Below, one piece after another: positions 37,919 through 49,263 of a stretch of DNA of 64,000 bases. This stretch comes from Acinetobacter sp. 10FS3-1 (GTDB lineage: Bacteria; Pseudomonadota; Gammaproteobacteria; Pseudomonadales; Moraxellaceae): the NCBI RefSeq assembly GCF_013343215.1, contig NZ_CP039143.1, forward strand, positions 2,542,001-2,606,000, written 5' to 3'. The position numbers and the translations under genes are program-made. The notes under the pieces were generated by a model. That model saw only the letters and a program-made list of their open reading frames with translations, had not been told where the DNA came from and did not search any database. Positions within the stretch are counted from its first letter, which is position 1. Every line of letters begins with the position of its first letter.

Positions 37919-40900
37919 TTAATTTCGCTCGTACCAGCTATAAGGAGTCAACTTTATTTTATTACGATATAATGTATTTAAAATTTTGTTGCTGCTAGGA
38001 TTACGATTTTCTACAGGACCAACAATACTACGATAAGGCAATCCCTGGGCATCTTCACTTTGACCTAAAGTAATACCCAATAACCCTTTACCTAAAGTCA
38101 TCGTATTACTATCTACTGTATCATCCACACCACATTGTCCATATGGCATACAGAAACGATGTGCTCGACTTGACCCATAAATCCCCGCACCACATGATTC
38201 TGTACTGCCTACACCTTCAGCATCAAATGTACTTACATATAAGTCAGAATCTAATAAGACCAAATCACTTTGAACTTTTTCTACAGCCTTACGGTTGTTA
38301 ACTGAGGCAGAAGACGTAAATTCATAGTACCAACCCTTATAGGTAGAGTTTTCATTATAACCCTCGCCAGCAATATCATCCTCAGAAGCTAGCTCACGAT
38401 CGTTATCCGTTATTTTTTTTAAGTTAGTTCGAGTTATGCTTGATGGACCTTTCGTTGAAGCCGCAGGATTTGTATCCATGACCGCTAAATCATAAATATT
38501 ATAGATCGCATCGTTTAATAATTTTAGATTCTCTATACCACTTTCGCCATTAACCACATATTTTGAATCAATTACCTTACCTAATAACGGCGTACTACGG
38601 TTACCACTACCAATACTCACCACCGCAAACATACCTGTCGCATTACGGTATACACTGAACGTTGGCATTTCATAGAAACGCGGTGCATATTTCCCTGTTT
38701 CTTTGAAATCCGCTAAACGAGTAATTTTAGCAAAGTCTGCTTTTGCGTCAGAAGAGCTATGATTAGATTTCAAATCAATACGGAATACCTGTCCACCCAA
38801 ATCACCAAAATATAAATGATCTACATCACCATCACCTTCACGGTCAACTGCTTTGATTTGGCTAACAACACTATATTCTAAACGAGATTTATCTCCAACA
38901 GATGCATCATAGGTCGACCATAACAAATTACCTGTGTCAGCATCAAACATGTAAACACCAGCACCTTTAGTCGTCTTTCCTGCTGTAAAATTCTCATATT
39001 GTGGGTCATAACCCCCACCGACCAACATGACTAGTTTGCGTTGCCCTTTCCACTGCACATATGCAATGGTTGGCTTTGACCAACTTTGCCCCATTTTGCT
39101 TAAATCACCATAAATAGTACCAAATACATCATTTGTTTTATAAACTTTGCTAGATTCAGGATCTATGCGGAATTTAATTTTCGGTTGATCAATATCTGTT
39201 AAGTCCAATGCATAATAGCTTGAACCGCCCATTCGCATGCCACCATAAACCCATTGTTTACCTTTTTTACCTGATGAAGGATTGACCTCAAATTTATCGG
39301 AAGTAGTGTTATAGACATATTCTGTATGTGCTGTCCATGCACCATCAATACCATAATAGAGTTGATCCATACCATTACCTACAGTATTTGGCTCACTTAA
39401 TAAGGCTTTCGGCTGAGCCGATAACATCTCTTCCGGTAAAAAAGTAAATACCTCCTTACCACCATCATAACTCGCAGGTGTTACACCAGTAGCATATGTA
39501 TCTGCTTCTCGTCCTGTCTTTACAACATGTAATGCACCTTGTGTCGTTCCAAATAAGATATAGTCATTGCGATCAACAGTTTCATTCGATTTTTTAGTAT
39601 CGCTATAAGTGATTTTTCCTGATTGGGTTAATAACACTGGTGTAGAGTGCATGATTGCACCTATCGAGCGGTTTTGCTCCTTGTTCGCTAAATTTGTGAG
39701 TTCTAGAGAATCTAAAGCAGCCAACTCATCCAATTCAGTTTCTGTTAAATCATAACCAAGCGCTCCCAACAGGTATTTATTATTACCTGTAGCGATTTTT
39801 TCTTGCATGTATTTCAGGTTAACTTTCTGAATTGAACCACCAGCATTGGTATAAACAGCTCGCGCAAAATCAGTACCATCAGTAAATGTTTGCAAATTCA
39901 GTTTACTCAGTAAACCACCATAAACCTGCAAATCAGCAGAGGCACCATTTACCCATAAATCTTTAGTTGAAGTATTTAGCTCACCATCTGCACCAAATAC
40001 TTTTGTATTGGACTGGCCAACAAGCACACCATCTTTAACCTTAAATTTTTTTAAATTGCCAAACCAAGCTTCAAAGTCTTCAGAAGGTTTCGGTTGAAAT
40101 TGAGGGAAATAGGCATAAGACTGAATCGCGATTGGATTAAGATGGTCTTGAGGAATTGCAGCAGTACCTGTCGTGATTGCTGGAATAGGCACTTTAATTG
40201 ATTCAACAAAATTCTGTACACTATTTACAATATCAGATGTATTAGAGGCACTATACCACCCTCCCTTTCCTTTCACTGCGGCTTTCGCTGCGGCAAGTGT
40301 ATTATCTTTAAAGTAATCACTGAGCATCTTATCCGTATATGTAGTTTCAGGATTATAAACAACATTATTTCCTGTTGTTTTATGTGCAAAATTAAATGCT
40401 GTGCCAAAACCCACAACGGCTGTTTTAACTTCAGCACCTTCAGTATTTTTTCTCTCTTGTAGCTTTTGAGCTATAGCTTCTACACAAGGCCAAGATTGAC
40501 TATCACTAGTACCATAACATTGTGAAGTTGTCACCTTTTCTGTTAATTTAGGGTTTACTGTTGTTCTTGCTGTTCCTGAGTTATCAACTGATGGATCACC
40601 ATCAGTTAAATAATACATCCCATAACCGGCACAAGCTGTTTCCACTCTAGACATATGATCTACTAGATCTACAGCAGCTCTTGAATAAGCACGTGCAATT
40701 GGAGTCCCTCCTCGTGCTTGCCAATTTTTTGCATAATTCAGTAAAGTTTCTCTGTTTTCAGTCTTAAGTGTCAAAGGTGATGTTTCTGTAGAGGGTGTTG
40801 CATTATAAAACTTAGTGAAACCAATGGATGCAGTATCTGGCAAAGGCGTGTTAGTCGTAGCAATTTTACCTCCATCCACTGAAGAGTTACCGCTAATTAG

Positions 40901-41389
40901 ATCAAACATGCTGCGAACGAGCATTGTTACTCGGTCAGGGCAACTATAAGCCATTTCATCATAATTCACCCACTTACCGGATTGCCACCTCCTAAAAACC
41001 CTTACCTCTTTCATACATGTTTTAGCTTCAACTTCTCGATCAAGCTTAGTTTTTAGAGTGGAGCTTAAACCATTGTAAGTTGTTTGAGAGATATAACAAA
41101 ATGTGCCGTTATAATCAAAATTCTTATTATTAAATCTAGTCCGTACAACTTTCGACTCACTAGTACATGAAGTACTTGTACCTCCAAAAAAATCTTTTTG
41201 TACTGATTGGTCCACAGATTGAGACATTGAGCCAGACAGATCCAGCACAAACATGAGCGTTGCACCACCAGTTGTAGGAGCTTTATAAATTTCAATATCA
41301 CTGGCATAGGTCATACTAGTTTGGCAAATAATTGCTGTACTTAAAGCTGTTAACCCTGTGACTAAGCCATGTTTTGTCTTATTTTTCAT
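37919..41389 (-). CDS. pilY1: PilY1/ComC, type IV pilus tip adhesin and assembly factor
   Basis: 1156 aa. It has a signal peptide (about residues 1-29, ending MTYAS), then an N-terminal von Willebrand-like region with an intact MIDAS motif DLSGSMS (about 50-56), and a C-terminal PilY1 beta-propeller (PF05567) from about residue 560. In the propeller a calcium-binding loop [15 protein letters not shown] (Dx-rich) and FRIDLKSN are visible. Many cysteines are scattered, as expected for an exported protein. In Acinetobacter baylyi the orthologue ComC is required for DNA uptake and pili. Confidence 0.9.
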   Translation of the reverse strand: MKNKTKHGLVTGLTALSTAIICQTSMTYASDIEIYKAPTTGGATLMFVLDLSGSMSQSVDQSVQKDFFGGTSTSCTSESKVVRTRFNNKNFDYNGTFCYISQTTYNGLSSTLKTKLDREVEAKTCMKEVRVFRRWQSGKWVNYDEMAYSCPDRVTMLVRSMFDLISGNSSVDGGKIATTNTPLPDTASIGFTKFYNATPSTETSPLTLKTENRETLLNYAKNWQARGGTPIARAYSRAAVDLVDHMSRVETACAGYGMYYLTDGDPSVDNSGTARTTVNPKLTEKVTTSQCYGTSDSQSWPCVEAIAQKLQERKNTEGAEVKTAVVGFGTAFNFAHKTTGNNVVYNPETTYTDKMLSDYFKDNTLAAAKAAVKGKGGWYSASNTSDIVNSVQNFVESIKVPIPAITTGTAAIPQDHLNPIAIQSYAYFPQFQPKPSEDFEAWFGNLKKFKVKDGVLVGQSNTKVFGADGELNTSTKDLWVNGASADLQVYGGLLSKLNLQTFTDGTDFARAVYTNAGGSIQKVNLKYMQEKIATGNNKYLLGALGYDLTETELDELAALDSLELTNLANKEQNRSIGAIMHSTPVLLTQSGKITYSDTKKSNETVDRNDYILFGTTQGALHVVKTGREADTYATGVTPASYDGGKEVFTFLPEEMLSAQPKALLSEPNTVGNGMDQLYYGIDGAWTAHTEYVYNTTSDKFEVNPSSGKKGKQWVYGGMRMGGSSYYALDLTDIDQPKIKFRIDPESSKVYKTNDVFGTIYGDLSKMGQSWSKPTIAYVQWKGQRKLVMLVGGGYDPQYENFTAGKTTKGAGVYMFDADTGNLLWSTYDASVGDKSRLEYSVVSQIKAVDREGDGDVDHLYFGDLGGQVFRIDLKSNHSSSDAKADFAKITRLADFKETGKYAPRFYEMPTFSVYRNATGMFAVVSIGSGNRSTPLLGKVIDSKYVVNGESGIENLKLLNDAIYNIYDLAVMDTNPAASTKGPSSITRTNLKKITDNDRELASEDDIAGEGYNENSTYKGWYYEFTSSASVNNRKAVEKVQSDLVLLDSDLYVSTFDAEGVGSTESCGAGIYGSSRAHRFCMPYGQCGVDDTVDSNTMTLGKGLLGITLGQSEDAQGLPYRSIVGPVENRNPSSNKILNTLYRNKIKLTPYSWYERN

Positions 41390-41403
41390 TGCTATGTCCC
41401 CAA

Positions 41404-42216
41404 TTATTTAACAATATTTTGCATGAGTGAATAACGTGCTACCTGCGTGTGAGTAGGCACCCCTAAATCAATTAAACACTGTGAAACTGTTAATTTTGCC
41501 AAACGAATTGCTTCTTTTTCATCTTCAGTTGAATCTTCCGTAATTTCACCTTGGAGTGACTCTGCTCTGGTTTCAGGAATTGCATTAAAATGATTACTAA
41601 AACAGTTTTTTATAGCTGACGATAACTGATTGCTAGTTAAATTAGTATTTTCAGAAAGATTGGGGAAAATTGTAGTCGCCACAACCGTATATAACTGTGC
41701 TGGATCAGCTTTTGCTGTTTCAACATCTGTTCCAGTTTGTATATGTTGGAAAGCAGCCGCTTCTGACATATCCGCTGCTTTAATTGCAACTTGCGTCATC
41801 ACAGTTTTTCGATGAGTACTGAAGTATCCCGAATCAATCTTACAAAAACCGAGTTGACTCAAACCGGTATTGGTTACTGTATTACCATCCCAGTTAATTA
41901 AACTCGCTTTAGTAAAATCAAAAAAATTAGTGTCACCGGCCTTATAACAAAAAACCAATTCTTTACCAGAGTCGTCTTCCGCCTTAATGAAGCCAAACAT
42001 GCCATTCAATGCCATTTGCCTACTTAATTCACTTGGATTTTCTAATTGAAATAAAGCTGCGTCTGAGTTTTGCAACATGAGCTGCTGCGCCTGACTTGCT
42101 GTAGCTACTCTAAGCTGTGTAGTACTAGAACGAATTGCTAAAGCACCTATTACTGTAATAGCCACCAACAGCAGGAGAACGACAATGAGAGTAGCACCAT
42201 GTTGTGTTTTATACAT
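41404..42216 (-). CDS. pilX: Minor pilin assembly protein PilX
   Basis: 270 aa. A short cytoplasmic leader MYKTQHG is followed by ATLIVVLLLLVAITVIGALAIRSS, a PilX-type N-terminus (PF14341). It lacks the Glu5 of major pilins in the usual FTLIE form, as is normal for PilX/GspK-like tip proteins. It overlaps pilW by one base and precedes pilY1 by 14 bases. Confidence 0.86.
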   Translation of the reverse strand: MYKTQHGATLIVVLLLLVAITVIGALAIRSSTTQLRVATASQAQQLMLQNSDAALFQLENPSELSRQMALNGMFGFIKAEDDSGKELVFCYKAGDTNFFDFTKASLINWDGNTVTNTGLSQLGFCKIDSGYFSTHRKTVMTQVAIKAADMSEAAAFQHIQTGTDVETAKADPAQLYTVVATTIFPNLSENTNLTSNQLSSAIKNCFSNHFNAIPETRAESLQGEITEDSTEDEKEAIRLAKLTVSQCLIDLGVPTHTQVARYSLMQNIVK

Positions 42217-43127
42217 TATCGATCCCCCAAAGCATTGCGTAATGCCACGGTCTGCACTATCGGAGTCCTTAAATAACGTCTAGGCTGACCTGAATTTAAC
42301 GTTACTTCAAAATCACTCCATAATTTAAATGTTGGCGCAACAGGCACTGTGCTCTCTGTAGTAGCATCAGAAGCTCTGGAAATCACAGCCAATTGTACCG
42401 ATAAAATACGAGGTTGATCTGAAGTAAGATCTGCATAATCCTCCAAAGTCATATATTTTTTTGCACTTCCATCCTGTACTAAAAATCTCACCTTAAATAA
42501 CTCAACTCTTTTTAAAATAATTTCACCATTGTTATAAAGTGTTGAATCTAAAGTTTCTGTAGCACCCTCTTCAGGGATGCTATATCTTCCTGCAGCACAA
42601 GCTAAAACTTTTTTTTCCTGGGCTGTAGTTTCATGATTAGCAGGGCTATTGTCTGCTCTTACAAAATATCGTTCCACAATAAACTCATCTCGTGAATCAA
42701 TTTTCCCACCAGCACAATCAAATCCACCAACTTCAGCAGGACGATATTGAATGACCAACTGGTCATTTTTCACTGCACCAGTACTTACAAAGTTACTTTC
42801 ATCTTGCGTAGTTAAGGAGCTGTACTTATCATTAAAGTCTGCATGACCAGTGACCCCACTTGGTAGGTTATTTTTATTAAAAATAATGCCTGACTTAGCA
42901 ACATTAGGCTTTACTGTTGCCAAATTATTATTCAAATTAGCCATGCGAATATGAGATGTCAGATAGGACAGACCAAAACTTTGGTCATCCTGCAACCTGT
43001 TCGCACTATTCTGCAAAACGAGATTTTTCTGCCCAGATAAAAACAATAAAGTTGCGCTAGCAGCAATAATTAAACCTAATGCCATCGCAATCATGAGTTC
43101 AATGAGCGTAAAACCAGTTTGTTTCAT
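42216..43127 (-). CDS. pilW: Minor pilin PilW (ComB)
   Basis: 303 aa. MKQTG precedes [29 protein letters not shown], the PilW-type N-terminus with Glu5. The large C-terminal domain has paired cysteines (FDCAGG and LACAAG). In A. baylyi the gene at this place is called comB. It overlaps pilV by four bases, a sign of translational coupling. Confidence 0.86.
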   Translation of the reverse strand: MKQTGFTLIELMIAMALGLIIAASATLLFLSGQKNLVLQNSANRLQDDQSFGLSYLTSHIRMANLNNNLATVKPNVAKSGIIFNKNNLPSGVTGHADFNDKYSSLTTQDESNFVSTGAVKNDQLVIQYRPAEVGGFDCAGGKIDSRDEFIVERYFVRADNSPANHETTAQEKKVLACAAGRYSIPEEGATETLDSTLYNNGEIILKRVELFKVRFLVQDGSAKKYMTLEDYADLTSDQPRILSVQLAVISRASDATTESTVPVAPTFKLWSDFEVTLNSGQPRRYLRTPIVQTVALRNALGDR

Positions 43128-43675
43128 TGGTAAAGCTCCATAATCACACAGGTCGATTTAATATTGTATGAAGCTCCATTTGTACAATCTGTTGTTCCTG
43201 CATCATTTGTTGCAGATGTATTTCCCCAAGCAACATATACACAATAACGCCCATTAGTTGTACTTGAAGTGGATTGTTTTGGACATTGCATCAAATTCAT
43301 ACTCATACCTAAATTTTGAGCAAAAGTAACAATTTCATCTACGTCATAGTCTGCTAGCTCAGCACCACTACAAAATTCAATACTACAATCCTTGGAATCT
43401 TCATTATTTATTTGTTTAGAAGCATTTGACATTTCTGTAAGATAGGATGTAGGGGTTGTGCCAAATGTCCATCCATCCCTATTAACACGGATACGTTCAG
43501 CCAGATCACGGGCAATATTCATTGCCTGTACACGCTGAGCACTTTCTGCTGTCGCCTCTAATGCCCTCATTTGTAGCATTACATATCCAAGTACACCTAT
43601 TGCCAGCACAACTAAGGCAACCAATACCTCAATCAGACCAACACCTTTTTGATGATCTTTTGAAATCATGTACAA
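43124..43675 (-). CDS. pilV: Minor pilin PilV
   Basis: 183 aa. The leader ends KGVGLIEVLVALVVLAIGVLGYVMLQMRALEATAESAQR, the PilV/GspI-type N-terminus with Glu5, followed by the typical NIARDLAERIRVNR. Several cysteines lie in the C-terminal half. It overlaps fimU by 10 bases. ATG 43675 or 43669 are both possible starts. Confidence 0.86.
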   Translation of the reverse strand: MYMISKDHQKGVGLIEVLVALVVLAIGVLGYVMLQMRALEATAESAQRVQAMNIARDLAERIRVNRDGWTFGTTPTSYLTEMSNASKQINNEDSKDCSIEFCSGAELADYDVDEIVTFAQNLGMSMNLMQCPKQSTSSTTNGRYCVYVAWGNTSATNDAGTTDCTNGASYNIKSTCVIMELYQ

Positions 43676-44097
43676 GCTCCCTTTTCAACCTTATGTATTT
43701 GTCCCAATGCTGTTAACGTAATTTTTATTGATTCACTGCTACCCGTATTCTTACAAACTTCAATTACATCAAAGGTAGAACGCAAAAAACCTTGTTTATC
43801 AAATTCGACTTCCGTGTCAGACGCATTTTTTAGCCGCGCTGAGCCTTCACTAATCCAGTTAAAAATAGGTGGATTATCTGTCCCAGCAACGTTTAGCTTT
43901 AAAGTAACCCCTTGATGATTCAATACTGCATAAGTACGTGCTTGCTTGATCTTATCGATCAAGGCATTTGCATTTGACTTAAATTTTTGGTTTTTTATCA
44001 TATTGCCAAATGATGGCGCCGCCATCATCGTCACAATTACTAAGATCGCAATCGTCACCATCAACTCAATCAGCGTAAATCCCTTATTTTTCTGCAT
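43666..44097 (-). CDS. fimU: Minor pilin FimU/FimT (GspH type)
   Basis: 143 aa. [34 protein letters not shown] is a GspH/FimT-type prepilin with Glu5. The C-terminal part is short with a cysteine pair (EVCKN and GACT). First gene of the seven-gene operon fimU-pilV-pilW-pilX-pilY1-comE-comF, which reads leftward without terminators. Confidence 0.85.
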   Translation of the reverse strand: MQKNKGFTLIELMVTIAILVIVTMMAAPSFGNMIKNQKFKSNANALIDKIKQARTYAVLNHQGVTLKLNVAGTDNPPIFNWISEGSARLKNASDTEVEFDKQGFLRSTFDVIEVCKNTGSSESIKITLTALGQIHKVEKGACT

Positions 44098-44182
44098 GCG
44101 CCCCCCAGCAACAAAACTTTACCCTATTAAAAATCTTATTCTAATTGTTTACAGAAACCACACATTACAAGATAAAAGGCAT

Positions 44183-44226
44183 AAAAAAACGGATAACTGT
44201 CATTTGGCAATCATCCGTTAATTTTT
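44183..44226 (-). terminator. Terminator of ispH
   Basis: On the minus strand, AACGGAT/ATCCGTT stem followed by TTTTTTT, about 32 bases after the ispH stop. Confidence 0.7.
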
Positions 44227-44258
44227 GAGTAAAATTAAACTGTTAACTACAACACCTT

Positions 44259-45209
44259 TTAAGCCTGAGTTACAGGAATGCGCAACTCTTTGGGCAAACT
44301 AAAAGTGATATTTTCTTCACGTCCATCCAGCTCTTGAGGTGCCAGTGCCCCCCAGTCCTGTAAACGCTGAATGACTTGTTTAATTAGAATTTCTGGCGCA
44401 GACGCTCCAGCGGTAACTCCAATTTTAGTATTCTCAGTAAACCAGCCTTGTTGCAGCTCATCCGCATTATCCACCAAATAAGCTGCTTTCCCCATACGTT
44501 CAGCCAGTTCACGTAAGCGGTTTGAGTTAGACGAGTTTGGCGAACCGACCACCAGAACCACATCACAAGCAGATGCCAGATCGCGCACCGCATCCTGACG
44601 GTTTTGCGTGGCATAACAGATATCATCCTTACGCGGTCCCTGAATATTCGGAAATTTCTGGCGAAGCGCATCAATGACTTTAGCAGTATCATCAATGGAC
44701 AAAGTGGTTTGTGTGACAAAAGCGACTTTATCAGGATTACGTACAGTTAAAGCGGCGACATCCTCTTCATCTTCAACCAGATAAATTTCACCACCCTTTT
44801 TCTTGTCGTATTGACCCATGGTGCCTTCGACTTCCGGGTGGCCTTCATGACCAATTAAAATGGCTTCAATCCCTTCACGGGCATATTTGGTCACTTCAAT
44901 ATGTACTTTGGTCACTAGCGGACACGTCGCATCAAAAACTTTCAGGCCACGACGCTCCGCTTCTTGCTGTACCGCCTTAGATACTCCATGTGCACTAAAA
45001 ATCACAATATTGTCATCTGGTACTTCATCGAGTTCATCGACAAAAATCGCGCCACGCTGACGCAGGTCATCCACCACAAATTTATTATGGACCACTTCAT
45101 GACGCACATAAATGGGTGGATTAAAGCATTCTAGGGCCCGGTTCACAATCGCAATTGCACGATCAACACCAGCACAGAAACCACGCGGGTTGGCTAAGAC
45201 AATTTCCAT
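44259..45209 (-). CDS. ispH: 4-hydroxy-3-methylbut-2-enyl diphosphate reductase
   Basis: IspH makes IPP and DMAPP at the end of the MEP pathway begun by Dxs. The product is 316 aa. The iron-sulfur cysteines lie at Cys12 (NPRGFCAGV), in DATCPLVTK (about 96) and in [10 protein letters not shown] (about 197), with the catalytic glutamate region near EGTMGQ. ATG 45209 is preceded by GAGG at five bases; an in-frame start six codons upstream is less likely. It is divergent from gmk. Confidence 0.96.
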   Translation of the reverse strand: MEIVLANPRGFCAGVDRAIAIVNRALECFNPPIYVRHEVVHNKFVVDDLRQRGAIFVDELDEVPDDNIVIFSAHGVSKAVQQEAERRGLKVFDATCPLVTKVHIEVTKYAREGIEAILIGHEGHPEVEGTMGQYDKKKGGEIYLVEDEEDVAALTVRNPDKVAFVTQTTLSIDDTAKVIDALRQKFPNIQGPRKDDICYATQNRQDAVRDLASACDVVLVVGSPNSSNSNRLRELAERMGKAAYLVDNADELQQGWFTENTKIGVTAGASAPEILIKQVIQRLQDWGALAPQELDGREENITFSLPKELRIPVTQA

Positions 45210-45342
45210 AGAATCCTCAATACTCACACCATTTTTAGCGGTTCAATTGAAATAAATGTAAACATTCGACTCACAACTATTTAGTTTAAAGCCGGTCTAC
45301 TCTAAAATAGAGAAGATATTTTATCATATCAGGAAAAATATC

Positions 45343-45966
45343 ATGTCGGGTCTCTTGTTTGTCGTTTCCGCAGCGTCTGGAACGGGCAAAACATCCCTTG
45401 TTAAAGCCTTACTTGAGCGTGTCAACAATCTTCATGTTTCTGTCTCTCATACGACACGCGGTCAACGACCTGGCGAACTAGATGGCGTACATTATCATTT
45501 CTCGACCAAAGAAGATTTTTTAAATCTGGTCAATCAAGGCGGTTTTATTGAATACGCAGAAGTATTCGGTAATTACTATGGTACGGCTCAGGCCACAGTC
45601 CAGGAACAGCTGGCCAAGGGCCATGATGTTTTACTGGAAATTGACTGGCAAGGCGCACAGCAGGTACGTCGCTTATTTCCTGAATCCAAACAGATTTTCA
45701 TCCTGCCGCCAAGCCAGTTTGACTTGCGTCAACGCCTCTCCAACCGCGGCACCGACTCTGTCGAAGTAATTGAACACCGTCTCAGCTGTGCAGTTGAAGA
45801 CATGCAGCAATATGCCAATTTTGACTATGTGATTATCAATGACGACTTTAACAAGGCGCTGCACGACCTTGAATCCGTGATTATTGCCAATCGTCTGGTG
45901 GTATCTCAGCAGGCGCACCGTCATGAAAAACTGATCCAGGCTTTAATTACACCGAGCGCCGAGTGA
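45343..45966 (+). CDS. gmk: Guanylate kinase
   Basis: 207 aa. Gmk phosphorylates GMP to GDP. The P-loop ASGTGKTSL lies at residues 10-18, followed by the GMP-binding SHTTRGQRPGE (about 35-45), YHFSTKEDF and the IDWQGAQQVR segment near 100. It begins MSGLLFVVSAASG. It is followed by rpoZ and spoT, the usual gmk-rpoZ-spoT order; GDP/GTP supply and ppGpp metabolism are thus adjacent. Confidence 0.97.
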   Translation: MSGLLFVVSAASGTGKTSLVKALLERVNNLHVSVSHTTRGQRPGELDGVHYHFSTKEDFLNLVNQGGFIEYAEVFGNYYGTAQATVQEQLAKGHDVLLEIDWQGAQQVRRLFPESKQIFILPPSQFDLRQRLSNRGTDSVEVIEHRLSCAVEDMQQYANFDYVIINDDFNKALHDLESVIIANRLVVSQQAHRHEKLIQALITPSAE

Positions 45967-46042
45967 TTAAAACTTGAGTCTCTAGGCAAAGCCTTTTATA
46001 CTGTGCAGTCTGTTAAAATTTACTATTCAAACGAGAATTCTT

Positions 46043-46324
46043 ATGGCACGCGTAACCGTTGAAGATTGTTTAGACCATGTAGACAACCGCTTTGAGCTTG
46101 TACTAGTGGCAAGCAAACGCGCGCGTCAATTGGCACGTCAAGGCATTGAACCGACTGTGGAATGGGACAACGACAAACCGACTGTAGTGGCTTTGCGTGA
46201 AATTGCTGCAGGGCATGTGTCCAAAGATATTTTAAAACAGCGTGATCAGGATTATCAAACTTCGAGCCTGGATCTGGCACTTTCTGCAAACAACCTTAAT
46301 CTGGATGGCTTTTCTTTCCAATAA
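46043..46324 (+). CDS. rpoZ: RNA polymerase omega subunit
   Basis: 93 aa, [30 protein letters not shown], the omega signature. Omega supports beta-prime folding and, in proteobacteria, forms part of ppGpp site 1 (N-terminal MAR). It lies between gmk and spoT and is followed by a strong terminator, so spoT has its own promoter. Confidence 0.97.
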   Translation: MARVTVEDCLDHVDNRFELVLVASKRARQLARQGIEPTVEWDNDKPTVVALREIAAGHVSKDILKQRDQDYQTSSLDLALSANNLNLDGFSFQ

Positions 46325-46336
46325 GCCCTCCTCCTG

Positions 46337-46369
46337 AAAAAAGCCTAGTTTAAAACTAGGCTTTTTTTG
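46337..46369 (+). terminator. Terminator of rpoZ
   Basis: AAAAAGCCTAG/CTAGGCTTTTT stem with long T-run, 13 bases after the stop. Confidence 0.87.
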
Positions 46370-46541
46370 TTTTCTGGCTTTTATATTTATGCTAGAACGG
46401 TTATAACTTAACAGTTAGCTCCCGAGTTTGTCCCGGTTTTCTGCTTTTAAGCATGAAAAAAATTGACAAGCTTTATGATTTCGATTTCATTAGAGCTTTC
46501 AGTTTTTTGTTTGTAAGAAAATCCAGTTTAAAAGGTGTTTT

Positions 46542-48647
46542 ATGCCAGGGCCACAGGTCAGTCAAGCCAAGCAACAATTACATATCATTATCGACGCGTA
46601 TTTAAATGAAAGCGAAGTCGAGCGTGTGCTTGCGGCTTGTGATTATGCAGATCTGGCCCATGAAGGCATTACCCGTAAAAGTGGTGAACCCTATATTCTG
46701 CACCCGATTGCGGTAAGCTGTATTTTGGCTCATATGCGGCTGGATACTGAAACCCTGATGGCCGCCCTGCTGCATGATGTGATTGAAGATACTGACTTTA
46801 ACAAAGATGATATTAGCGAGAAATTTGGCCGTACCGTTGCAGAGTTGGTAGATGGCGTCACCAAACTGAGTCATTCCAGTGATAAAGAATATAATAAAGC
46901 TGCTTCTTTTAGAAAAATTCTGCAAGCCACTTTACAAGATCCACGTGTCATTATTATTAAACTCGCTGACCGTTATCACAACATGACCACTTTAGAGTCA
47001 TTGCGGCCAGATAAACGCATGCGGATTGCACAGGAAACCTTTGATATTTTTGTGCCGATGGCGCGTATTGTCGGCATGAACGAAATGGCCGACAATCTGG
47101 AACACCTGTGCTATCAGAATCTTGATTTGGATATGTTTAATAATGTTCAGGATGCATTATTACAGACCAAACCGAAACGCTGTGAATATCAGAGCATCTG
47201 GGAGGTCAATCTGGCCGAACTGCTACAACAGCATCACATTCATGGTCGTATTAAAAAGAAAAACAACAATATCGAGCTACTGCGTCACTTCGTCAAAAAC
47301 GATATTGACTTACAAGAACTGACCCATAGCCATGCCTTTGAAATTATTTTACAAAGCATTGCCGACTGTGACCGCCTTGCAGACATTCTACGAGAAAACT
47401 TCCAGGTCCTGCATTATGAAGATCATATCCGCCGTCCACTACCTGGCGGTAACCAGTCACTGCTAATGCGCCTGAAAGGTGAAAAGACCACCTTGTCGCT
47501 TACCATTCAAACCGAGTTGATGCGCAAGGCTGCACGCTTTGGCGTAGTTCTGGGTGAAAATGCACCACAAGCCTGTCGCTCTGCCATTCAGGCTTCCATG
47601 CAAAACCTGAATGGTCTAATTGATGGGGAATGTGCCAAAACCACCTTTAGTGAATTACTGGATTATCTGCATCAGGAAAAAATCTGGGTCTATACTCCGC
47701 ATGGGCATCTGCATGAATTACCCCAAGGCGCGACCGCGGTTGATTTTGCCTATGCTGCCAGTCTTTTCTTGGGCAACCATGCCATTGGTGCCAAAATTAA
47801 TGGAGATACTAAACCGCTTTCCACACCACTCTCTAGCGGTCAGGTGGTCGAAATTATTACCGATGTGCTGGCAACCCCAAACCCCGACTGGCTCAGCTTT
47901 ATTAACACCCAAAAAGCCCGTCGTGCCATTCAGAATATTCTGCGTGATCAGGATATAGACGAACAGCGTCTGGTCGGTCAGCAGGCTTTAAGTCGTGCAT
48001 TAAAATTATTCCAGCGCTCTGTCGGTGATTTGACCGAGGCAGACTGGCACAATCTGCTGCAATGGCGCCATGTGGTCAGTAAAGAGCAGTTTTTTGAACA
48101 GATTGCGGTCGGGGACTTATTACCGCAACTGGTCGCCAATCACCTGTTCTCTCAAGACCAGCAACAGGAAGCCAACAGCTCGACTCGTCTGATCAAGGGA
48201 ACTGAAGGTGTGGATGTCAAATATGCCCATTGCTGCAATCCGGTTCTGGGTGATCCGATTCAGGGGCATCTTACCCGTCGTGGCCTGATTGTGCATCGTT
48301 TACGCTGCCATAACCTACTGCATGAGCAAAACCAGCATCCTGAAAATATTATGCTCTTGCAATGGACCTCGGATGATCTGGAGGATGTCAACTTTACCGC
48401 CTATTTAAAGATTGATCTGGCGATGAATGACGAGCAGATTTCTGACCTGATTTACCAGTGCCGTAAAGCCAAATCTGGGGTCGAAATGGTACGCACTTAC
48501 GAAGACAAAACCTATGTCAATGTCGTAGTGCATAACCGCAAGCACATTGCCCAGATTATTCGTGAACTGCGCATGCATTTTGGTTTCCCTCGCATCAGCC
48601 GTCTGGAACATCCCCTCAAGATTGCCGAAACGTCCAAAGCAAGTTAA
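46542..48647 (+). CDS. spoT: SpoT-type (p)ppGpp hydrolase with degenerate synthetase domain
   Basis: 701 aa in RSH layout. The N-terminal HD hydrolase domain is intact: HEGITRKSGEPYILHPI, ALLHDVIEDT (HD plus ED motif, about 77-86) and KLADRYHNM. The synthetase region (about 225-330) is not: the catalytic Asp of the usual DIYAFR segment is replaced (LTHSHAF), the GYQSLH motif reads GNQSLLM, and the catalytic Glu of VEVQIRT is replaced (LSLTIQT). The TGS domain (GHLHELPQGATAVDFAYAAS, about 388), the zinc-finger/helical region (CCNPVLGDPIQG) and the C-terminal ACT domain follow. The protein should therefore degrade but not make ppGpp, as has been reported for Acinetobacter SpoT. Confidence 0.93.
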   Translation: MPGPQVSQAKQQLHIIIDAYLNESEVERVLAACDYADLAHEGITRKSGEPYILHPIAVSCILAHMRLDTETLMAALLHDVIEDTDFNKDDISEKFGRTVAELVDGVTKLSHSSDKEYNKAASFRKILQATLQDPRVIIIKLADRYHNMTTLESLRPDKRMRIAQETFDIFVPMARIVGMNEMADNLEHLCYQNLDLDMFNNVQDALLQTKPKRCEYQSIWEVNLAELLQQHHIHGRIKKKNNNIELLRHFVKNDIDLQELTHSHAFEIILQSIADCDRLADILRENFQVLHYEDHIRRPLPGGNQSLLMRLKGEKTTLSLTIQTELMRKAARFGVVLGENAPQACRSAIQASMQNLNGLIDGECAKTTFSELLDYLHQEKIWVYTPHGHLHELPQGATAVDFAYAASLFLGNHAIGAKINGDTKPLSTPLSSGQVVEIITDVLATPNPDWLSFINTQKARRAIQNILRDQDIDEQRLVGQQALSRALKLFQRSVGDLTEADWHNLLQWRHVVSKEQFFEQIAVGDLLPQLVANHLFSQDQQQEANSSTRLIKGTEGVDVKYAHCCNPVLGDPIQGHLTRRGLIVHRLRCHNLLHEQNQHPENIMLLQWTSDDLEDVNFTAYLKIDLAMNDEQISDLIYQCRKAKSGVEMVRTYEDKTYVNVVVHNRKHIAQIIRELRMHFGFPRISRLEHPLKIAETSKAS

Positions 48648-48722
48648 TCACTTAAAACGATAATGCTTTTGCCAGTTGAATTGATCTACTATGATGTATC
48701 TCGATGATAAAAGGAGAAATTG

Positions 48723-49106
48723 ATGTCCCGCCAAGTGATCCATACTGAAAATGCCCCTGCTGCGATTGGCACCTATTCACAAGCCATTCTTGCTGGAGAT
48801 ACGCTTTATCTATCCGGCCAAATCGGTCTGGACCCATACAGTATGGAACTGGTTGAAGGTATTGAAGCACAAATTCGCCGCGTATTTGATAACTTAAAAG
48901 CAGTGTGTGAAGCTGCGGGTGGCTCGCTGGCGGATATTGTCAAGCTGAATATTTTCTTAACTGATCTGTCTCATTTCCAGCTGGTTAACCAGATCATGGG
49001 CGAATATTTTGCCCAGCCCTACCCTGCACGCGCCGCTTTAGGTGTAGCCAGCTTACCCAAAGATGCTTTGGTTGAGATGGATGGAATAGTGGTTATTAAT
49101 CAATAA
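48723..49106 (+). CDS. ridA: RidA family enamine/imine deaminase
   Basis: 127 aa. RidA hydrolyses reactive 2-aminoacrylate-type enamines released by PLP enzymes such as threonine dehydratase. Hallmarks are [24 protein letters not shown], the Arg of [24 protein letters not shown], and a C-terminal beta strand. AAGGAG lies well placed before ATG 48723. A spoT-ridA neighbourhood is common in gammaproteobacteria. Confidence 0.95.
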   Translation: MSRQVIHTENAPAAIGTYSQAILAGDTLYLSGQIGLDPYSMELVEGIEAQIRRVFDNLKAVCEAAGGSLADIVKLNIFLTDLSHFQLVNQIMGEYFAQPYPARAALGVASLPKDALVEMDGIVVINQ

Positions 49107-49161
49107 TTTATTAAAAAACCCACCTCTTAAGGTCATTATTCTTTATAAGGTCTTAGGCTTG

Positions 49162-49198
49162 AGCGGAAATCTAATTGCATTCAGATTTCCGCTTAATT
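49162..49198 (+). terminator. Terminator-like hairpin after ridA
   Basis: AGCGGAAATCT/AGATTTCCGCT perfect 11-bp stem, 10-base loop, followed by an A/T-rich tail (TAATTAT). The T-run is weak. Confidence 0.45.
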
Positions 49199-49263
49199 AT
49201 ATTATTTTTATTTAAATCACCAATCATAATAAATATTTTTTCAAATGATTTTTATTGACAAAC

